A stretch of DNA of 9,941 bases. It comes from Sphingomonadaceae bacterium. GTDB lineage: Bacteria; Pseudomonadota; Alphaproteobacteria; Sphingomonadales; Sphingomonadaceae. Both the position numbers and the translations under genes were made by a program. The DNA lies in assembly GCA_947442095.1 (NCBI GenBank), contig CANEVG010000106.1, positions 1-9,941 of the forward strand, given 5' to 3'. Below the pieces are notes generated by a model. That model saw only the letters and a program-made list of their open reading frames with translations. It was not told the DNA's origin and ran no database searches. Positions 6,549 through 9,941 of this stretch are shown in pieces. Positions within the stretch are counted from its first letter, which is position 1. Each line of letters opens with the position of its first letter.

Positions 6549-7946
6549 TCAACGTCCGGTGCGCCAGCCTTCGGCGTAGTTCTCACGCGCCACGCGGCTG
6601 TAGGGCACCGAGGAGACGATCGCGCGCACTTCGATCTGCTTGTGCGGCTCGACTGTGGTCTTGCGCGAGCCACCGTCGGGCTCGCCCCAAACGACGCGCA
6701 GTTCGGTGCCAACCGGGATTTCCGGATCGACCGTCGCCAGCGAAAGTGCCTGCTTCTCGTTGTAGGAATAGCCGGTGAACATCGAGACGCCGACTGTCTT
6801 GCCGCCCGCATCGACCACGCGATCGTAGTTGGACGAGGCATAGTTCGCGAGCGGCACGTCGAAGAACTTGTACTGGTCGCCGTCCGGGTTAAACAGCGAA
6901 GCGGTGATCTTCGCCATGTCCTCGGGGTTCCAGGCCAGCGTCACCTTCTTGCGCTGTACGGCGGGGTCGAGCTTCTCCAGCGCCTCGCGGCCATGGAACT
7001 CATGGTCGAACTTCACGAACGAACCGTACCCCAGCTCCCACGGGTTGAGGTAGTAGTCCTCAATGCTCTCACCCACGAACGAGCCACCGATCGAACCGGT
7101 CGCCTCATAGCTATCGGCGCCCAGCCACTCGCGGAAGCCCTTGAGCTTCTCGCCGGTGTAGATCGCAGGCAGCGGCGAGGGAATCCAGCCCGATTCCAGC
7201 GTGTTCGAGGGATAGGCGCGGCTGCCGCAAGCAATCAGGCCGAATTCCTTGCCCGCTTCAAGAATGGCCGCGCGGATTTCCTCCTGCTCGGCATAAGGAC
7301 CCCAGATTTCGAGGCCCGGCGCGCCGGACATGCCGTGGCGCAGCGTGCGCACGGTCTTACCCGCAATGTTCATGGTGCTCATGTTGAAGAACTTGAGCTG
7401 CTCCAGCGGCCCGCCGTGCAGCTTCTCGATCACGTTCCACGCCTGCGGACCCTGGATCTGGAAGCGCCATTCCTTGCGCGTGACGGGCTTGCCCATCGGG
7501 CGCATCGGCGAGCGGTCATCGAGCTCGATCTCGACATCGTAGCCGCCCGTCGCGCCGTGATAGCGCAGCCAGTTCGAAGCCGGCGCGCGGCCAACGTAGG
7601 TGAAGCTCTGCTCTTCTTCCCAGAAGATGATGCCATCGCCGATCACGTGGCCGTAAGGCGTGGTGGGTACATACTGCTTGGCCTTGTTGACCCCCCAACC
7701 CTTCGAGCTGTTGATCATCGTGTCGGACAGCAGCCGGTGCGCGTCCTTGCCGCGAATGTAGAGGTTTACCATATGGTGCGACTGGTCGAACAGGACGGCG
7801 CTGTGCTGCCAAGCCCACTGCTCGCTGCGCCAGTTCGAGAACTCCGGCGCGACGACCGGATAGACATAGGCACCCAGTTGCGAATTGCGCAGCATGTCGA
7901 CGATATTGCTCTGGCCCTTGAGGACCGCTTCCAGGTTGGCTGCCAC
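6549..7946 (-). CDS. ligM: Tetrahydrofolate-dependent aromatic O-demethylase, LigM-like
   Basis: 465-residue member of the GcvT (aminomethyltransferase) superfamily, closely resembling SYK-6 LigM (471 residues), which transfers the methoxyl methyl of vanillate or 3-O-methylgallate to THF in the cytoplasm. Residues reported as functional in LigM (Tyr29, Tyr31, Arg122, Tyr247, from memory) are all present with a constant offset of two: Tyr27 and Tyr29 in GAYVYPV, Arg120 in YVGRAP and Tyr245 in SRAYPSN. Whole stretches such as PEFSNWR, GAPGLEIWGPY and ESGWIPSPLPAIYTG fit the family. The start is GTG 7946 with GGGAG seven bases upstream, giving the family length; the longer frame to 8186 would run into purU. 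First gene of the ligM-metF-hydrolase unit, divergent from purU. DesA (syringate demethylase) is a related alternative, but the LigM similarity appears stronger. Confidence 0.93.
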   Translation of the reverse strand: MAANLEAVLKGQSNIVDMLRNSQLGAYVYPVVAPEFSNWRSEQWAWQHSAVLFDQSHHMVNLYIRGKDAHRLLSDTMINSSKGWGVNKAKQYVPTTPYGHVIGDGIIFWEEEQSFTYVGRAPASNWLRYHGATGGYDVEIELDDRSPMRPMGKPVTRKEWRFQIQGPQAWNVIEKLHGGPLEQLKFFNMSTMNIAGKTVRTLRHGMSGAPGLEIWGPYAEQEEIRAAILEAGKEFGLIACGSRAYPSNTLESGWIPSPLPAIYTGEKLKGFREWLGADSYEATGSIGGSFVGESIEDYYLNPWELGYGSFVKFDHEFHGREALEKLDPAVQRKKVTLAWNPEDMAKITASLFNPDGDQYKFFDVPLANYASSNYDRVVDAGGKTVGVSMFTGYSYNEKQALSLATVDPEIPVGTELRVVWGEPDGGSRKTTVEPHKQIEVRAIVSSVPYSRVARENYAEGWRTGR

Positions 7947-7976
7947 TGTTTTTCTCCCGATCAAAAAAATGGCTGG

Positions 7977-8010
7977 TTGAAATTTGTATGCAACACATAC
8001 AATATCGCAA
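7977..8010. promoter_or_regulatory. Overlapping divergent promoters of ligM and purU with operator copy 2 (7984-8002)
   Basis: TTGTATG-CAACA-CATACAA (7984-8002) is an inverted repeat with perfect 7-base arms and is the better copy of the site also found at 2901-2919. Toward purU, TTGAAA (7977-7982) and TACAAT (7998-8003) with a 15-base spacer could be -35/-10 elements. Toward ligM, TTGCGA (8010-8005) and TACAAA (7988-7983) are 16 apart. The operator covers both -10 elements, the position expected of a repressor that silences both directions until an inducer is bound. A second palindrome, ATCGC-AA-GCGAT (8004-8015), abuts it. Confidence 0.6.
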
Positions 8011-8115
8011 GCGATTCGCAATGCCAAATTGTGCAGCCCCCATGAGGCGGGAAGGCACTGCTGGCGGACAACGCAGGTGCGCCCTATGAGGCGCCCGCCA
8101 CTGAGGAGAGATTGA

Positions 8116-8970
8116 ATGACTGCACCGCTGATCCTGACGCTGTCCTGCGTGGACAAGCCCGGCATCGTCGCCCGGGTTACCGGCAATCTCTATGAAGCTG
8201 GCGCCAATATCCTCGAAGCGCAGCAGTTTGACGACGCCCAGAGCGGCCGCTTTTTCATGCGCGTCGTGCTCGATCCCGGCTCTGGAAACGGGGACACGCT
8301 GCGCAGCGCCTTTACGCCCGTGGCTGAACAGTTCGGCATGGAATGGACCATGCGTGATTCGTCCCTCAAGCGCCGCACGGTGCTGATGGTCAGCAAATTC
8401 GATCACTGCCTCGGCGATCTGCTCTACCGGGTGCGCATCGGCGAGCTGCCGATGGAGGTCGTCGCGATCATCAGCAACCACCCGAAGGAAGCCCTCAGCA
8501 TCTCGCTGATGGACGGCATTCCCTATCACCACCTGCCGATCACCAAGGACACCAAACCGCAGCAGGAAGCGCAGATCAAGGCGATCGTGAACGAAACCGG
8601 CGCAGAACTGGTCGTGCTCGCACGCTACATGCAGATCCTTTCGGACGACCTTGCCTCGTTCCTCAACGGCCGCTGCATCAACATCCACCACTCATTCCTG
8701 CCCAGCTTCAAGGGCGCCAAGCCCTATCATCAGGCGCATGCGCGCGGCGTAAAAATGATCGGCGCGACCGGACACTATGTTACGACCGACCTCGACGAAG
8801 GCCCGATCATCCACCAGGATGTGGAAAGCGTGACACATGCGGACACGCCCGACGATCTGGTGCGCAAGGGCCGCGATGTAGAGCGCCGCGTGCTCGCGGA
8901 AGCGGTGCGGCTCCATCTGGAAGACCGCGCGCTGCTGAGCGGAACCAAGACGGTGGTGTTCAAGAGCTGA
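8116..8970 (+). CDS. purU: Formyltetrahydrofolate deformylase PurU
   Basis: 284 residues, the normal PurU length. An N-terminal ACT regulatory domain (about 1-80, starting LTLSCVDKPGIVARV) is followed by a formyltransferase domain (about 86-270) with the catalytic set Asn189, His191 (NIHHSFLPSF) and Asp227 (TTDLDEGPI). PurU hydrolyses 10-formyl-THF to formate and THF. Opposite a LigM-like demethylase, its natural job here would be to drain methyl-derived one-carbon units as formate and regenerate the THF acceptor, rather than purine supply. ATG 8116 is preceded by GAGGAG with a seven-base gap. It shares the divergent promoter region with ligM and is followed 33 bases later by the VOC gene. 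Confidence 0.94.
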   Translation: MTAPLILTLSCVDKPGIVARVTGNLYEAGANILEAQQFDDAQSGRFFMRVVLDPGSGNGDTLRSAFTPVAEQFGMEWTMRDSSLKRRTVLMVSKFDHCLGDLLYRVRIGELPMEVVAIISNHPKEALSISLMDGIPYHHLPITKDTKPQQEAQIKAIVNETGAELVVLARYMQILSDDLASFLNGRCINIHHSFLPSFKGAKPYHQAHARGVKMIGATGHYVTTDLDEGPIIHQDVESVTHADTPDDLVRKGRDVERRVLAEAVRLHLEDRALLSGTKTVVFKS

Positions 8971-9003
8971 GGCGGGTAAACGCGTCTCCGAAGGATACGT
9001 CTC

Positions 9004-9405
9004 ATGCACGTCAACGCGCTCGATCACGTCAACATCATCACCGACAAGCTGGACGAGACGGCCGAATTCTATGCCGCCTTGCTCAACCTCGAACGCCGCG
9101 ACGCGCCGCCGCCGCTGACACCTGAAAACGCGCAGTGGATGTACGACGCAGGCGGCAAGGCCATCGTCCACATCAATTCGGTCGATTGCCCCCGGGCTTT
9201 CGATCGCAAGGTGGAACCCGGCGCACTGACCGGCGCGATCCACCATGTCGCGCTCAATTGCAGCGGCTATGACGAAGTGATGCACCGGATCGGAGCCATG
9301 GGCCTGGCCCACCAGGTCAACACCGTCGAGGCCATCGGCCTGCGTCAGATTTTTACCGCAGACCCCAACAACATGCTGCTGGAGCTCAATTTTTTCGGGG
9401 CTTAG
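9004..9405 (+). CDS. Small VOC-superfamily (glyoxalase/dioxygenase fold) protein
   Basis: 133-residue single-unit vicinal-oxygen-chelate protein made of two beta-alpha-beta-beta-beta modules. The expected metal-ligand positions can be seen: His8 (LDHVNI), His56 (AIVHINS), His81 (HHVALN) and Glu127 (LLELNF), so a metal-dependent enzyme is likely, for example a glyoxalase, isomerase or ring-cleavage-related lyase. Members of this size usually dimerise. AAGGA eight bases before ATG 9004 and a 33-base gap after purU indicate cotranscription. Its stop overlaps the stop of the convergent hydrolase by four bases (9402-9405), leaving no room for an intergenic terminator. The precise reaction is unknown. 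Confidence 0.85.
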   Translation: MHVNALDHVNIITDKLDETAEFYAALLNLERRDAPPPLTPENAQWMYDAGGKAIVHINSVDCPRAFDRKVEPGALTGAIHHVALNCSGYDEVMHRIGAMGLAHQVNTVEAIGLRQIFTADPNNMLLELNFFGA

Positions 9406-9941
9406 TCACCCAGAGGAATCGCCCCCTCCAGCGCAACGGCGAGTTCCACCGCGCGCGAGAGGTAGGGGCTGTGATCAGCATCCAGCGTCACCACCCGCGC
9501 GCCAGGGCTCATCGCCTGCATCCGGCGCTGGCTGGTGATGGGGATTGTACGATCCTCGGTGCATTCAACATAGGTGCGCGGTAGGCTGCCCCAGCGCTCC
9601 GGCGTCAATTGCAGCAATTCGCTGCGCGGCCCATGAGGCTCGGCAAGCAATCTGGGCAGAACGCTTGCAACGAGTTCAGGCGGGGAAATCTGCGCAAACA
9701 CAAGCGCAGCGCGCGCGGGGTCGACCACCGTCGCTACCCCGCCATGTACCTGGCTGATGATCGCGTCGAAGTCCGGATTGGGTTCTTCCAGCGCCTTGAA
9801 CTCGGCGCGGGATACACCCGATGGCAGCATCATCGCGCAGATATAGACCAGTGCATCCATCGCCCCCGGATCACGCTCGGCTGCCGTGCTCACCACCAGT
9901 CCGCCGCGCGAATGCCCTGCCAGCACCACCGGACCGCCGCC
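9402..9941 (-). CDS. Alpha/beta-fold hydrolase, C-terminal 179 residues (runs off right edge)
   Basis: C-terminal part of an alpha/beta hydrolase whose frame remains open to base 9941; the start lies outside the window. The nucleophile elbow GHSRGG is near the visible N-terminus (serine about residue 10 of the fragment), a likely acid is the Asp in VECTEDRTIP, and the catalytic His is in LDADHSPYLS close to the end. This triad layout, with the short C-terminal helix after the His, resembles plant methylesterase/hydroxynitrile-lyase-like esterases, the same broad group as the hydrolase ending at 4944. It has tail-to-tail overlap with the VOC gene. Upstream partners on the minus strand are not visible. 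Confidence 0.88.
   Translation of the reverse strand, partial: GGGPVVLAGHSRGGLVVSTAAERDPGAMDALVYICAMMLPSGVSRAEFKALEEPNPDFDAIISQVHGGVATVVDPARAALVFAQISPPELVASVLPRLLAEPHGPRSELLQLTPERWGSLPRTYVECTEDRTIPITSQRRMQAMSPGARVVTLDADHSPYLSRAVELAVALEGAIPLGD

Noticed and set aside
6491..6841. N-terminal extension of metF to 6841
   Set aside because: It overlaps ligM in another frame, has Arg/Ser-rich composition and crosses the intercistronic hairpin; MetF similarity starts at 6490.
6243..8045. 600-codon plus-strand open frame opposite metF and ligM
   Set aside because: It is antisense to two well-supported genes, has an Arg/His-rich composition typical of GC-rich shadow frames and shows no domain.
7947..8186. 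80-residue N-terminal extension of ligM
   Set aside because: It would pass through the promoter and operator region and into purU, exceeds the family length, and GTG 7946 has a good ribosome site.

Overview
The window looks like part of an aromatic-catabolism locus from a GC-rich alphaproteobacterium, most likely a sphingomonad (Sphingobium/Novosphingobium type). The base for this is a close homologue of LigM, the tetrahydrofolate (THF)-dependent O-demethylase known from Sphingobium sp. SYK-6, two short-chain dehydrogenases resembling LigD-type C-alpha dehydrogenases, a spinster-like MFS permease and a GTTCGTG...GAGC palindromic element of a kind common in sphingomonads. These family assignments are from memory of the sequences; no search was run.

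Layout. On the minus strand, positions 2837 down to 1 carry MFS permease, NTF2/SnoaL-like protein and the N-terminal part of an aldehyde dehydrogenase that runs off the left edge. Divergent from the permease, 2998-4844 (+) holds two SDR genes overlapping by ATGA. A palindromic repeat fills the convergent gap at 4845-4943. On the minus strand, 7946 down to 4944 carries ligM-like, metF-like and an alpha/beta hydrolase, the last two again overlapping by ATGA. Divergent from ligM, 8116-9405 (+) holds purU (formyl-THF deformylase) and a small VOC protein. The VOC gene ends in a 4-base convergent overlap with a second alpha/beta hydrolase that runs off the right edge. No gap exceeds 170 bases, and no regulator gene is in the window.

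How it may work together. LigM would move a methyl group from a methoxylated aromatic to THF. The MetF-like enzyme would oxidise methyl-THF to methylene-THF, and PurU would release formate from formyl-THF and recycle THF; the intermediate FolD step is not encoded here. The SDRs, ALDH, hydrolases, NTF2-like and VOC proteins would handle the aromatic skeleton or side chain, with the MFS protein as importer. The substrate cannot be read from the sequence.

The strongest new observation is that both divergent promoter regions carry the same 19-base site (TTGTnnG-N5-CATACAA followed by T-N-TCG) at 2901-2919 and 7984-8002. This suggests that a single unlinked regulator controls all four transcription units, joining the redox/transport half and the one-carbon half into one regulon.
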